Counted from the first letter of the stretch, positions 36,551 through 49,600 are shown. The stretch is DNA of 64,000 nt from Cunninghamella blakesleeana (GCA_017871115.1 JAFCIZ010000006.1:2666001-2730000), one strand, 5' to 3'. The notes: generated by a model not told the origin, from the letters alone. Numbers and translations: made by a program.

Positions 36551-38074
36551 ATGGCACGACAATATATACATAGGATATCTCAAGTATCTAATTTAGTAAA
36601 CACTTCCAGTAAATCTATCATAACACCAATAAATTATATACGACCAACAATAAGTACACATAGATCTTTACACTCTTCTCAATATACTTCTAAAACAGTC
36701 TTAAATAATACAAAAGAAAATGTTGGTGGAAATTTATCAAAGAATCATAACAATAACAATAATAATACCACGTCTACTACTACAAATAGTAAAAACTTTT
36801 ATTCAACAGCAACAGCAGCTCTAAGACCTACACCTTCCTTAGCTTTAAAACATGATTCTGACACACTTATTAATGATAATGAAGATGGTACCAATGATAC
36901 AAGCCCAAAAGCACAAGCTTTTAATTTTTTTGCTTATGCAGCTTGGCATCCTAAAAATCGTTCTAGTAGAAGAAGAAAGTCAGATAATCAAATACCTTAT
37001 TGGAAGCAAGGGAAAGTTGGGAAAGTAGATGCTGGTGAAGATGCCTTTTTTCAAACTTGTACACCTACTGGGTTGGCATTAGGTGTTGCTGATGGTGTTG
37101 GTGGTTGGGCCGATGTCGGTGTTGATCCAGGTATAAATGGATTAAATGATAATGATCATATATATATATATAACAAGTTAAAATCATGGCCTTTTTTTTT
37201 TTTTACTAATAATATTCCTATAAATAAATATTTTTTATTTATTTCATTTTATATATCTATTTATTTGTTAGCTCTTTTTTCATGGACATTAATGAATAAC
37301 GCCGCTGTTGCAGCAAAAGATTCTTCACCTTCAGCAGATGCTCACCATATATTAGATATTGCTTTTAAACAATTAAGACAAAGTGGAAAGGTGAAAGCTG
37401 GAAGTAGTACTGCTTGTATCCTCAATTTATGCAAACAAACAGGTAAAATGACAACATGCAATCTAGGGGATAGTGCTTTTATATTAATTCGAGATCAAAA
37501 GGTAGTATATGAAAGCCCAAGTCAACAGCATTATTTTAACTGCCCGTAAGTTTTGATTAAAAGTTTAAAATAAAAAAGTCAAAATAAGTGTATCATATGA
37601 AATGATGATTCATATTTTATTATTTTTATACCCGATTTCCTCCATTTGGTTTTCAATAGATATCAGCTGACCGTAGTACCTGAAAGTTATCCCAATCGTG
37701 AATTATATGTGACAGATTTGCCTAAGGATGCAGATCAAAAATCTTTCTATTTAAAGGATGGTGATGTGATTTTATTAGGAACAGATGGATTTTTTGATAA
37801 TATGTACTCTCATGAAACATTAGCATTGGTCAATACATCGATGGCTGAATTACATCCTGATACAGATGACGATACAATTATGTCAATGGTACGTGGGTTA
37901 GCTAAAACTTTAACTGATACTGCAAAAAGATTAAGTTTGGATCCAAAGCGTTTGTCTCCTTGGGCAAAAGAAGCACAGCATCATGGAAGTCAATATAGAG
38001 GTGGAAAGGAAGATGATATCGTGCTTATTGCTACTTTAGTTCGTGGTATTAATAATGAAGAACAGAAACAATAA
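36551..38074 (+). CDS. PTC7: Mitochondrial PP2C-type Ser/Thr phosphatase (PTC7/PPTC7-like)
   Basis: Spliced exons 36551-37130, 37272-37545, 37660-38074 give 422 residues. PTC7-class phosphatases act in mitochondria, where the yeast enzyme promotes coenzyme Q synthesis and mitochondrial metabolism. The N-terminus is basic and hydroxylated with almost no acidic residues (MARQYIHRISQVSNLV...), fitting a presequence. PP2C metal-binding motifs are present: GEDAFFQTC, GVADGVGGWADVGVDP, CNLGDSAFILIRD, ILLGTDGFFDNMYSHE and GGKEDDIVLIATLV. FNCPYQLTVVPESYP is typical of this subfamily. The first intron (141 nt) has no stop in frame. If retained it would insert 47 residues including a hydrophobic segment, giving a 469-residue form. 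The spliced form matches the family better. Confidence 0.9.
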
Positions 38075-38369
38075 GCCAATTTCATTTTTATAAATTATTA
38101 TTTATTATACATCATGTTAATATTCTCAAAAAAAAAGTCTATATCATAAAGCACCTTATTTAGATAGATATATATTTGAAATTAATGCATAATTCTATTG
38201 TAATATAAATTTTTAATTCGTGCATCATTTAAAAAATAATAATAGATATAATAATCAATGCGCCAAAATAAAATAAAAATGCTGTTTTAAAAAAAAAGTC
38301 AAACTTATAAGATGATTTTTTTTGTTTTTTATTTATGATCAATTAAGAGGTGATACTAAAAAAAATAAT

Positions 38370-39361
38370 CTAGAATCTGAGCTTGTTGAAGAACCACTTG
38401 TTCTTACCAGTTTGGTAACGTTCTTGGAACAATTTCTTGATGACCTGTATTAAATTAATAAAATATTCAAAGTTAGTTAACTATATTCTTATATATATAT
38501 ATATATATATATTATACTCCTTTATATGTATTTCTTATATCCTATTATTATTATTATTATTATTTTACCTTCTTAGCTTCAACACGTTCGGAAGGTTCCT
38601 TGAAGGTTTCAGCAGAAATAGTACCCTTGATTTGTTCCATATCCAAAGCATAACTATATAAATAAATATATATAAAAGAAGTTAGTATATATGATTAAAT
38701 TATATACATACATATAAATATATATATAGAAAAGTAGTAATAATATTGGTGATGTTGATGATCCATTTTTTTAATATTTTACCGAGTAGGCATCATGTGG
38801 TTATAGTTGATGATCTTGATGAAAGGCTTTACGCGAGAGCGTTTAGCGATTTTCTTCTTGTTCATGGAACGAGTAACCTTTAAGGGAGCACGTTCAACAC
38901 CGGCAACAACAGCATAACCGTAAGGTCTATCTTTAGTACCTTCATCGAAGTCTATTTTTTTATAAAAAAAATAAGATAAAATAAAATATTATATTTAATA
39001 CAAGTTTTAAATAAAAAAATGTATATTTATGTGTATAATATATTAGTATATATATATTAAAATATAAAATAAATACGTACTGCGAACAACGACGGCTTTT
39101 TTACCAGCATAACGACCTTGTAAAAGAATGACAACCTATTTATATACAAGATATTCATTATTAAATATGTTCTTATTTTTTTTGGTAGCCTCTGTATATT
39201 TTTTTATTTCATCTTCTGATCATTGTATTTCCAAAAATAAAAATAAAAATCCATCCATTCCCATTATTTAATTTGAATCATCCATCCATTAATTATATTA
39301 TCTATCCATATTCGTTTGATGAGTTGATACATACTTTTCCAGCCTTGATGAACTTGACCAT
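38370..39361 (-). CDS. RPL27: 60S ribosomal protein eL27
   Basis: Five exons (39361-39335, 39135-39081, 38951-38783, 38653-38569, 38444-38370) encode exactly 136 residues, the usual eukaryotic eL27 length. The start [20 protein letters not shown] with the KOW-type segment, [35 protein letters not shown] and the ending [12 protein letters not shown] are diagnostic. It is a component of the large ribosomal subunit near the polypeptide exit region. The gene is intron-rich (four introns, the first after only nine codons), a common pattern for fungal ribosomal protein genes. It shares a 167-base divergent intergenic region with the next gene. Confidence 0.98.
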
Positions 39362-39528
39362 GGTGAGCTGTTAAATAAAAATGAAAAAGAGAAAGAAAAT
39401 TGTAATGAGTATTGAACTTCATTTTAGAAAATCCAAAAAAAAAATCCGGGCGGGGATTTAAATTCCACTTTTTTTAAAAAAATATTGAAGTGCCTAATTT
39501 TTTTTCTTTTCATTTCATTTTTATTTTT
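39362..39528. promoter_or_regulatory. Compact divergent promoter with GC-rich box
   Basis: Only 167 bases separate the eL27 ATG (-) from the UBZ-protein ATG (+). In otherwise A/T sequence there is a GC box, TCCGGGCGGGGATT, at 39445-39458, a likely shared regulatory element. Confidence 0.45.
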
Positions 39529-39709
39529 ATGTTAGAAAAAAAGTCAACTTATAAAACAAATGATAAAAAAAGAAAAAGTATTTTATCTCTAAAACGATCT
39601 GATAAAAAAATAAAACTCGATAGTAAAAATATTAATGAATTGTTATCCAATGCGCAGCAACAAAGTATACTATCTCCTGTAACTGAAAGACCAACGTCTT
39701 CTCTTTCTT

Positions 39710-39741
<32 letters not shown>

Positions 39742-40965
39742 CCTTCTTCTTCTTCTTCTTCTTCTTCTTCTTCTTCAAATATCACTAATAATACTGACAC
39801 TATTTTTATAAATAACAGTAGTAACAACAATGCAATCGATTATAAAAATAATGTCAATATAGAATCTTTTACGTCATCATCCACTACATCATTAGGGGAA
39901 TATCAATGCCCAATTTGTAATACAGATTTAACTCACATAAAAACAAGTTATAGTAGACAATCACATGTCGACCAGTGTTTATCAGAAATGGCGACAGAAA
40001 CTAATGGAAATGACACTAATAATAATGATATAGCTCAAGAAAATACAGAGGAAGATTTATTTTTGGATTATTGCCATTTTTGTGGAAAAGATATATCACA
40101 GCTATTAGGGAAACGTAAAGAAAATCATTATGATCAATGTTTAAATACACTTGAAAAAGAACAGGAAATGGAGGCATATATAAAAAAACAAGAAAAACTT
40201 AACACATTTGCTGGCCAATCGTTACCTTTTCTTCAAAAGCTTGATATTTGTCCATCCTGCCATGATATAATGAAGCCTAAAGATCTTCGTAGTAAAATAA
40301 CACATATTAAAAAATGTATTAAGCAACACCATGTATCTATTCAACAAATCATTCAAAAAATTCATTGGATGCAATGGGATCATTTACCAATTAAAAAAAA
40401 AACACTGCTATCATCATCGTTACCTTCATCACCAGCATGTACATTAGATTATACAACAACTTCTACACCTAATTTATCTCAACCTTCTACCTTTTCCGTC
40501 AATTTTATAGAAAACAGCGCTAGTAATAATAATAAAAAGACTATAATAGATAATCATCATGATAATGGTAATGATGATGATTTCAGTGATAATATATTAA
40601 TGTATAAAGTAGCAGCTTGGAAAAAATCAAAAGCTGAAAAATCATTACCACCAAGTGAAGATGAACTTGTTGCAATGGCATTATCTCGATCTTTATTGCC
40701 AACTGACTCTTCCTCTTCACTATCTTCATCATCTTTAAAAAAAAAGAATGGAAAATCTGATTTAAATGTATCCAATATATTATCTAACTTGGAATCTAAA
40801 AATATGGCATTGAAAGCATTAGAAAAAATGATCAATAAAAAACCCCTCACAGTACATAATCATTATTCTTATATCAGTAATCAAATTCCTCTAGTGGTTT
40901 CAAAATATTCAACATTAGCATCATCTACTACAACTTCATCACTATGGAAAGCTGCCTCTAAATAA
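39529..40965 (+). CDS. UBZ4-type zinc-finger protein, SLX4-like candidate
   Basis: Intronless, 478 residues from ATG 39529; the frame opens earlier only with a GTG. Three small zinc-binding modules follow each other: CPICNTDLTHI...SHVDQCL (about 126-149), CHFCGKDISQL...HYDQCL (about 182-205) and CPSCHDIMKPK...HIKKCI (about 242-264). The first two have the C-x2-C...H-x3-C spacing of ubiquitin-binding UBZ4 fingers. A helix SEDELVAMALSRSLL (about 379-393) resembles the UIM-like element seen in SLX4 proteins, scaffolds for the SLX1 nuclease. Thr and Ser homopolymers (65-88) are encoded by pure ACT and TCT repeats. No SLX1-binding CCD domain is evident, so SLX4 identity remains tentative. Confidence 0.65.
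39713..39777 (+). repeat. Coding trinucleotide repeats (ACT)n and (TCT)n
   Basis: About eight pure ACT codons, then about ten TCT codons, give poly-Thr and poly-Ser in the UBZ protein. Use of a single codon suggests slippage-prone, length-variable alleles. Confidence 0.85.
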
Positions 40966-41212
40966 AATAATGATCCACAGATATTTATTTGCTTTTTTTC
41001 CTTGTTTTTTTTATATATACATGGAATATATTAATAAAGAAAAATTGTATTATATAATTTATGAATGAATTTGTTGTTATATATTTTCTCTTTAGATTCC
41101 ATAAAAAAAACTGTAAAAACTGTAATGTGACTCATTTTGAAGTTCTGCATAAAAATGATTTTTAGTTCGAATTTTTTCCTCTTTCATTATTATTATTTTT
41201 TTTTGTATTGCC

Positions 41213-44200
41213 ATGTCCTACTATCCTCAATCCAAAGATAATTCCGTATGTATTAACCGATATATATATAACTTTCTTTTATTTGTATTTATTATATTTA
41301 TTAAAAACTAATAAATACTATAATTATTTTATTTTATTCTATTTTAGAATAATACTTGGCGAAATTATTCACATCAAGATCAAAGAAAAAGTATATAAAG
41401 GAATAGAAAACATTACTCGAGAGCCCTTTTTTTTTACTTAAAAAAATTAACGCCTTATTTTACATATACTATTATTATTATTATTGTTATTATTAGAAAT
41501 GGATATGAATTCTAACTGGCGAAAAAATAATAGTGGTAATAGTGGTAATGTACCAGCTTTTGGATTATCCTCGACTACTTGGCAAAATTCACGATCATTT
41601 ATTACTGAGCATGATTTAATTGATCGTCAAGAAAGAGAGGGAATGAATTTATTAGAAAAATCTATTAATGCCCCCCAGGAATCACTTAGCAGTACAGAGG
41701 CAAATAATAATAATTTCAACGATCAATCAAAAATGGCTTTTAGTGAACAACAAATCTTGCCTCAATCACAAAAAGGTATTTACAATGCTTTTACTTCAAC
41801 AGTTGAAAGTAGTAATGATATTTATGAACATACTATGGCTACACTTAATTTTACTGATCATGAGTTTGAACTCATATATCCTTCTCAGCAATATTCGGGT
41901 AAATCTATACAATTACATCATTATCATTAGTATTGTAATTATTTATTGATTGTCTACTAATGATATGTATTTTTTTATTTTTTATTTTTTAAAAAACTAT
42001 TATTAGAAAACCAACAGGATTATTTAGAGTATGACCAAAACAGTCAGAATTTTTTAATACAAGATAACAGCAGTTATTATGATTGGAATAATAACGATCC
42101 AAAAATAAATTATAATCATGATTATGGCCAATATCAGTACAATGGAAGGCAACAGCAATATCAGCGTAGATATATACATCCTGATGATAAGCATTTTAAA
42201 GGGTCAAAATTGCACTATCATCCTTTTATGGAACGTTCGATTGCCCTTAAAAAAGTTGAACAGGGGCAGTTATATACAGGTCAATTAAGAATTAATCAAA
42301 GGAAGCGGTTAGAAGCCTATGCAGTATGTGATGGATTGGATGATGATGTATTTATTTATGGATTAAATGCAAGAAATAGAGCTTTAGAAGGAGATACAGT
42401 GATTGTCGAATTAGTTGATCTTGAACAAGTGCTTGAAAAAAAAAGTAAATACGAACAACGTCAACGAGAACAACAGAATTCATCAAAACAAAAACAGCCA
42501 TCATATCAAGAAGAAGAAAAATCAAAGCAAGCAGATCAAAATGAAAAAGGATCTGATCAAAATCAATCGAATGATACATCACAATTATCTGAAAATGAAA
42601 AAAACATAACAAATAATTCAAATTATAACGACAAAGTATATGTGAAATCATTGGAAAATAAGGATGTAGAGAATTTAAATAATAATAATAATAATGATGA
42701 TGATGATGATGAAGGTAATGATGATTATGACACCAACAATAATAAAGAATGCGATAATAATGTAACTACCGTTGCCTCACTTATTGAAGATGATTCTACT
42801 AATGTAAAAGATAATGATGCAATAACGAATCAAGTTGGAGATGACAATGTATCTTTGAAACAACGTTTTGCTGGAAAAGTTGTTCATATTTTAAGTCGTC
42901 ATCAAGATTCATTTACTGGGTAAAATAATATAATTACAGTTATATAGTACATGCAACCTTGAAGTATATGTATTTATGCTATTTTTTTTATCCTTATCTT
43001 TTTTTCACTTTTTTTTTATTTGATTTTATAATTACTATTATAGAGTGTTATCTATAGATTATCCTGTAGGATCATCATCATCAGTAAATGAAATTACAAA
43101 ACAAGAAAATCAATTTGATGAAAATAGAAAGTATGTTTGGTTTAAACCTAATGATATACGTATTCCATTTTTTTGTGTCGAACTTAATGATATTTCAAAT
43201 GGTATCTTCTATGATCCTGACTTTTTCAAGGAAAATCTAGTAGAAGTAATAGCAACAATAATAATAACAAAAATATTAATAAAAATAATAATATGAGGGA
43301 AGAGAGCAAGTAAATTAATATATAATATATAATTTATTTTAATAGGTAGCGTTATTAAGGTGGCCAATCACATCTAAATATCCTATTGGTGAAGCAATTA
43401 AATATTTAGGTCCCATTGGATCAATGTTTACAGAAGAACAAGCTATACTTTTAGATAATTCCATCAAAGATATGCCATTTGACAACGCAATTACACAAGC
43501 TGCAAACGAAGTATCAAAAAATATACCACCGTTTGAATACAAATGTCGCCGTGATCTACGGAATGAAGTAGTGTATACAATAGACCCAAGTACAGCAAAA
43601 GGTAAATAAATATATTAGTATTATTATTACTGTTTTTAAGAATACCTGTATATATATATATATATATATATATTTATTTATTTTGCATATTTTAAATTTA
43701 GATTTGGATGATGCTTTGCATATTAAGCGTCTAGATGATGGAACATTTGAAGTTGGTGTACATATAGCAGATGTATCATATTATATTAAAAAACATACTC
43801 TTCTAGACACAGAAGCCGAGGAAAGAGGAACGACAACATATTTAGTAGGAAGATCAATTCCAATGCTTCCAGCAGTTTTATGTGAAAAAGTTTGTAGTTT
43901 AACTCCATTAACAGATAAGTAAGTGTTTTATATTCGTATTTATTTTGGTTTAAAAAATAAATAAATAAATAGTAATAATCCTAAGAACATTGATATTCAT
44001 ATTGGTTTTCTTCTATTTGATATTATTTGATATTATTAGGCTGACATTCTCCGTTATTTGGAAAATGGATAATGGTGGCAATGTACTTGATACTTGGTTT
44101 GGACGTACAGTTATTAGGTATAAATAAGTAGAGAAATAAAATAAATATAGAAATACAATAATGACCATAATAAGCATACACATATAAGTTAATTAGTATC

Positions 44201-45750
44201 TTAATTGGTTCTATTCAATATTTTAAACAGATCTTGTGCAAAACTTTCTTATGAGGATGCTCAAAAAGTAATTGAAGGTGATCATATTTCAGATTCTACA
44301 ATCATTTACGGCGTAATCCAATCAGATATAGAAGCCAATATTTTGAATTTGTATCAACTTTCATCCAAAATGCGACAAAAACGATATGAAAATGGTGCTC
44401 TCTCATTGAATTCTGTCAAATTACAATTTGAATTAGATGAATATAATGAACCTAAGGGGGTTAGTAATTTCGTGTCTAAAGAAGCCAATGAATTAGTTGA
44501 AGAATTTATGTTACTTGCCAATATGAGTGTCGCGGAAAAAATTGCTAAATCATTTCCTGATACAGCGCTATTAAGACGCCATGAACCGCCTATTGAACGA
44601 AGAATGGTAATATATAAAATAACCTTTATTGTTTATTTCCATATAGATCTAATTCTTTATTCATTATATATATACTTTTTTTATTTTGCGTATTTTTATA
44701 GGAAGGATTTTTGAAAACAACAATGGAGCTGGGTTATGAATTTGATGGCTCGAGTTCAGCTGCTTTACAAAAATCTTTTAACAATTTGAATGATAAGGAA
44801 GTAAAAGAAGTATTGTTAAACTTGGCTATTCAACCCATGAAACGGGCAAAATACTTTTCAGCTGGAACTCTGAAAGTGGATAAATATCTTCATTATGCGT
44901 TAAATGTTGGTTATTATACACATTTTACATCACCCATTCGTCGATATGCTGATATCATTGTACACAGACAATTGGCTGCTAGTTTGTGTGGTCAAAGTAG
45001 GAAAATCAATATATATTATATTATATTATATAATTATATGTTTTAATTTTATTAACTCTCATTTTACACTATTTATTTTTAAAAATTTTAGAGGATTGTG
45101 GTTATACAAATAAAGCAATACAACAAATAGCATTATCTTGTAATCAAAGAAAAGATGCTGCTAAAAATGCTCAAGACGGTAGTATTATACTTCACTTGGT
45201 TAATTATCTTGAAAAACTACCAAAAGAGGGTGGAGCATTGGTAGAGGATGCGGTAGTTATTGGTACTAATAAAAAGGCATTTGATATATATGTTCCAAAA
45301 TATGGCTTAGAATATCATGTCAACTTGAATAGTTTACCATTAAAGCAATCGGTTTACAATAATGGACGGTTAGTGCTACAGTGGAATACAGGTATCGAAG
45401 CAACGCATGAAAGAGCAATAGAAAGCTATCTTCAAAAAAAGAATTATAATAACAATAATAGTAACGATAATCAGTGTAATGAAAATGAAAATGATGATGA
45501 CGACGAAAATATAGAAGAAGTCAACGAAAATCATAATAGTAATATGGAACAGTTAATAAATGAATTATCAACACTTGGGTTTATTGATGAAACTTCAATA
45601 AATACACCACGTTGTATACATTCAAGTATATTAAATAAGGATAAGTGTACTCAAGTCATTGATATTTTAACGAAGTTAAATGTCAGTTTATTTCCAGATA
45701 AATCTCGCTCACCTTCTCAAATACAAATATATCCTATTAATCCCTTCTAA
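41213..45750 (+). CDS. DIS3L2: DIS3L2-type 3'-5' exoribonuclease (RNB domain)
   Basis: Eleven exons: 41213-41245, 41348-41390, 41497-41898, 42007-42919, 43044-43245, 43346-43601, 43702-43918, 44040-44117, 44231-44606, 44702-44996, 45092-45750. Product 1157 residues. DIS3L2 is the exosome-independent cytoplasmic exonuclease that prefers 3'-oligouridylated RNA. Catalytic aspartates are present in [14 protein letters not shown] (about 610-622). Further RNB motifs: [71 protein letters not shown]. The N-terminal cold-shock region ([37 protein letters not shown]) is interrupted by an acidic Asn-rich insertion, as in other DIS3L2 proteins. There is no PIN domain, which separates it from DIS3. The intact aspartates argue against inactive Ssd1-type paralogues. 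Confidence 0.93.
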
Positions 45751-45827
45751 AACATAGTTTGCCTACTCAATATATTAGAGTTTCTATTTTTTGTAGGGAT
45801 TTTAATTTTTTAAGTATAAGATAATCA

Positions 45828-45830
45828 TTT

Positions 45831-45865
<35 letters not shown>
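45828..45865. repeat. T10-A28 homopolymer junction
   Basis: Ten T followed by 28 A just downstream of the DIS3L2 stop. It is the longest A-run in the window and is genomic, on the sense strand of DIS3L2. Confidence 0.85.
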
Positions 45866-45866
<1 letters not shown>

Positions 45867-46504
45867 AAATACATATTTTTTATAAATAATACAAGTAATA
45901 GTAATAATAAAAAGTGTGTATATATATTGAAAATAATAACAGAATAAAATATATATTGTTCACATTATATTAAAGTTGATATTAACAATAATAAATAAAT
46001 ATACTAAATATTAAATAATAAAAAAGAGGAACAAAAAGAATAAAGCTTATTCATGAATATCTATTTACCTTTTTGGAAGAGAAATGACGGCTTAATGGGA
46101 GGTATTAAAATGTTTACCAATTGTTTTTAATTTTCATTGGTTCAATCATCCTTTTTCACTACTATTCTCATCGTAGTCTGAAAATATTTAGCCAACCGAT
46201 CCGTTTATTAACCATTATTCATCTTTTTTTTTCTATTTAATTGATTTTAAAAAACGAATTAGAAAAATAGAACAAAAATAAAAATAAAATACAATCCATA
46301 AAAAAAATAATAGAGTAGGTAGTATTTTATTTTTATATCTATTTTTTAAAATAAAAAACATATCATCTTTTAATATATTATATGCTTGGTTTATATATAT
46401 ATTTCTTTAGAAGATTGTATGTTGGTAATGCTGAATAAAAAGAATCATGTGAAGTATAAGTAGCATGTGAAGATGATTTAACATTATAGTAAGTTATATG
46501 TTTG

Positions 46505-46524
46505 CGGGGAAAACTCCGACCAAT
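46505..46524. promoter_or_regulatory. CGG-N8-CCG inverted repeat plus CCAAT upstream of FOX2
   Basis: CGGGGAAAACTCCG (46505-46518) is an inverted CGG pair of the kind bound by fungal Zn2Cys6 regulators. A CCAAT follows at 46520-46524. It sits about 150 bases upstream of the FOX2 ATG. The spacing differs from the yeast oleate element, so the binding factor is unknown. Confidence 0.35.
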
Positions 46525-46663
46525 TATTTTTCTAATAGGGTAAATAGATTTTTATTTAATTTCCCCAGTTTTCCTTTTTTTTTCTTTCTCTCTTTTTTCC
46601 TTTTCTTTTTTTTTATACATATACATTTTTTTTTTTTTTTAGTGTACATACTTTTATTATATA

Positions 46664-49600
46664 ATGTCTAACGATATTAGATTTGACGGACGTGTAGCCA
46701 TTGTCACTGGTGCTGGTGGTGGTAAGTGGATTAAACAAATAATAAAGATAAACGATTTGCTATTTCTTAGAGTCAATTTTAATCAATATATATATTTATA
46801 TATTTCTTTTTAATAATAATAAAAATAAACTATAATAATTAGGTCTTGGTAAAGCATATGCTCTTTTCTTCGCTAAACGTGGTGCTAGCGTAGTTGTTAA
46901 TGATCTTGGTGTCTCTCATACTGGCCAAGGAGGTGATGCTCGTGCTGCTGATGTCGTTGTTGACGAAATTATTAAAGCTGGTGGTAAAGCCGTTGCTAAC
47001 TATGATTCTGTAGAATTTGGTCAAAAGATTGTTGATACTGCTATGAAAGCCTTTGGACGCGTTGATATTATTATTAATAATGCTGGTATTCTCCGTGATA
47101 AATCTTTTGCTCGTATTACTGATGCCGATTGGGATATTATTCAAGCTGTACATGTAAAGGGTTCTTACTCTGTTACCAAAGCTGCTTGGCCTATTATGAG
47201 AAAGCAAAAGTATGGTCGTATCATCATGACCGCTTCTGCTGCTGGTTTATATGGTAATTTTGGTCAAGCCAATTACTCTGCTGCTAAATTAGCTTTAGCT
47301 AGTTTTGGTTTCTCTCTTGCTCGTGAAGGTATTGTCTATAATAACAATAATCATAATCATATTGGAAATAAACAGGATGATGAAATGTTTTTTTTTTATT
47401 AAAAACCGAATATTAACTATTATATATTATTATATTAATTAGGTGCTAAGGATAATATCCACGCTAATACTATTGCTCCCATGGCCGCTTCTAGAATGTA
47501 AGTTTAAACATATATGTATATATATATATACATTTTTATGATGGTTATAGTTTATTATTGTTTATTTTTTTTTTGTAACACTTATGCATTTCCTTTATGT
47601 ACTTATATTTATATTTATAAAGGACCGAAACTGTATTGCCTCCTGAAATTCTTGCATCTCTTAAACCTGAATTTGTTACACCCGTTGTTGGTTACCTTTG
47701 TCACGAAAATACTGAAGAAAATGGTGGCGTTTTTGAAGTTGGAGGTGGTTTTGTTTCTAAATTACGTTGGGAACGTTCTGCTGGTAGTGTTTTCAAGGCT
47801 GATGATACTTTCACTCCTGACGCTGTAGGTGCTAAATGGGAAGAAATTACTAGCTTTGATAAGCCTGAATACCCTGAATCTATTATGGATACCAACTTCC
47901 TTGAACTTTTAGAACGTGCTAAGGCTGCTCCTCCTAATCCTAAAGGTGAACCTTTATCTTTTGAAGGTCAAGTTGCTATTGTTACTGGTGCTGGTGGAGG
48001 TAAATAATTATATTCATATATATATAGATAATTATTTATTTAACATAATTAAGTTGGGAAAAAAGAAAAAGGATAGAATGAAAAGATTAATTTTTTATTT
48101 ATTATTATTATTATTATAGGTCTTGGTAAAGCCTATGCTTTACTTTTAGCTAAATTAGGTGCTTCAGTTGGTAAGTAATCATAAAAGGAATTATTTTGGA
48201 AAAGTTGGAGGAGGTTGAATTTTTTTTAAAAAAATAAAAACTAATTTAATATTGTGTCATGTTTATTATCTTTTTGGTAGTTGTCAATGATCTTGGTGTA
48301 TCCCATACCGGTCAAGGCGCTGATTCCCGTGCTGCTGACCTTGTTGTTAACGAAATTGTTAAAGCTGGTGGTAAAGCCGTCGCTAATTATGACTCTGTAG
48401 AAGATGGTGATAAAGTCGTTGAAACTGCTCTTAAAGCCTTTGGTCGTATTGATATTCTTGTAAACAATGCTGGTATTCTCCGCGATAAATCCTTTGCTCG
48501 CTTAACCGACGATGATTGGGATCTTGTTCAAAAAGTCCATTTACGTGGTACCTATAAAGTTATTAAAGCTGCATGGCCTCATTTCGTCAAACAAAAATAC
48601 GGTCGTATCATCAATACTGCTTCCGCTGTTGGTTTATATGGTAACTTTGGTCAAACTAATTACTCTACTGCCAAACTCGGTATTGTTGGTTTAACCAAGA
48701 CTTTAGCATTAGAAGGTGAACGTAAGAATATTCTCTGTAACGTTATTGCTCCTAACGCTGGTACTCGTATGACTGCTACTGTCATGCCCCCAGAAATGGT
48801 TGAAGCTTTTAAACCTGAATATGTTGCTCCTCTTATTGCTTACTTGGGTCACAGCAGCAACGAAGAAAACGGTAGTATCTTTGAAGTTGGTAGTGGATGG
48901 ATTGCTAAGGTACACTGGCAACGTACTGGTGGTGTTGGATTCCCCTCTAACCGTGAATTAACACCTGAACAAGTTGCTAAGGAATGGGCTCGTATCACCG
49001 ATTTCGAAGATGGTCGTGCTACTAATCCTGAAACTACCCAAGACTCCTTCCAAGGTTTCATGGATAATGTTGGTAATGTTGCTGAAGAAGAAGAAGAATC
49101 CAACGATGTTGTTGCTAAAGCCAAGAAGATTGACTTTGAAGAATTAGAATTCACTTATGAAGAACGTGATGTTGTTTTATATGCTCTTGGTGTTGGCTGT
49201 AAGCGTCAAGACCTCCAATGGGTTTATGAAAACTCTGCCGAATTTGCTGCTCTTCCTACCTTTGGTGTCATTCCTTCCTTCTTATCTATGAACAGTGTTC
49301 CATTTGGTGATGTTGTACCTAACTTCAACCCTGTAAGTTTTTTTAAAAAAAAATTCTAGTAAAAAAAATAATTAAAGTAAAATATATTATTTTATTTATA
49401 AAATATTTTTTTATTATTTTTCTCAAAATTAATAGATGATGTTATTACATGGTGAACAATTCTTAGAATTGAAGAAAGCTATCCCTACCAGCGGTACATT
49501 AAAATCCAAAGCTCGTATTGTTGATATTTTAGATAAGGGTAAAGGTGCTACCGTTGTTGTTGGTATTACTACTAGAGATGAAAGTGGTGAAGTTGTATTT

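Larger units (their letters stand above)
45751..46663. promoter_or_regulatory. DIS3L2 3' flank and FOX2 promoter
   Basis: It starts with a T10-A28 run (45828-45865), followed by A/T-rich sequence. The part near FOX2 holds a CGG-N8-CCG inverted repeat with an adjacent CCAAT at 46505-46524, and a pyrimidine-rich stretch at about 46560-46640 before the ATG. No gene is recognised. Confidence 0.45.

Noticed and set aside
39597..39605. ATCTGATAA match in the UBZ-protein coding sequence (similar singles at 1271 and 20930)
   Set aside because: Isolated copies inside genes agree with the handful expected by chance at this base composition. Only the three-site cluster upstream of the siderophore synthetase looks significant.
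41208..41441. Frame starting [10 protein letters not shown] at the beginning of DIS3L2
   Set aside because: It opens with TTG in a different frame. The ATG at 41213 ([10 protein letters not shown]) splices in frame to the next two exons and the rest of DIS3L2.
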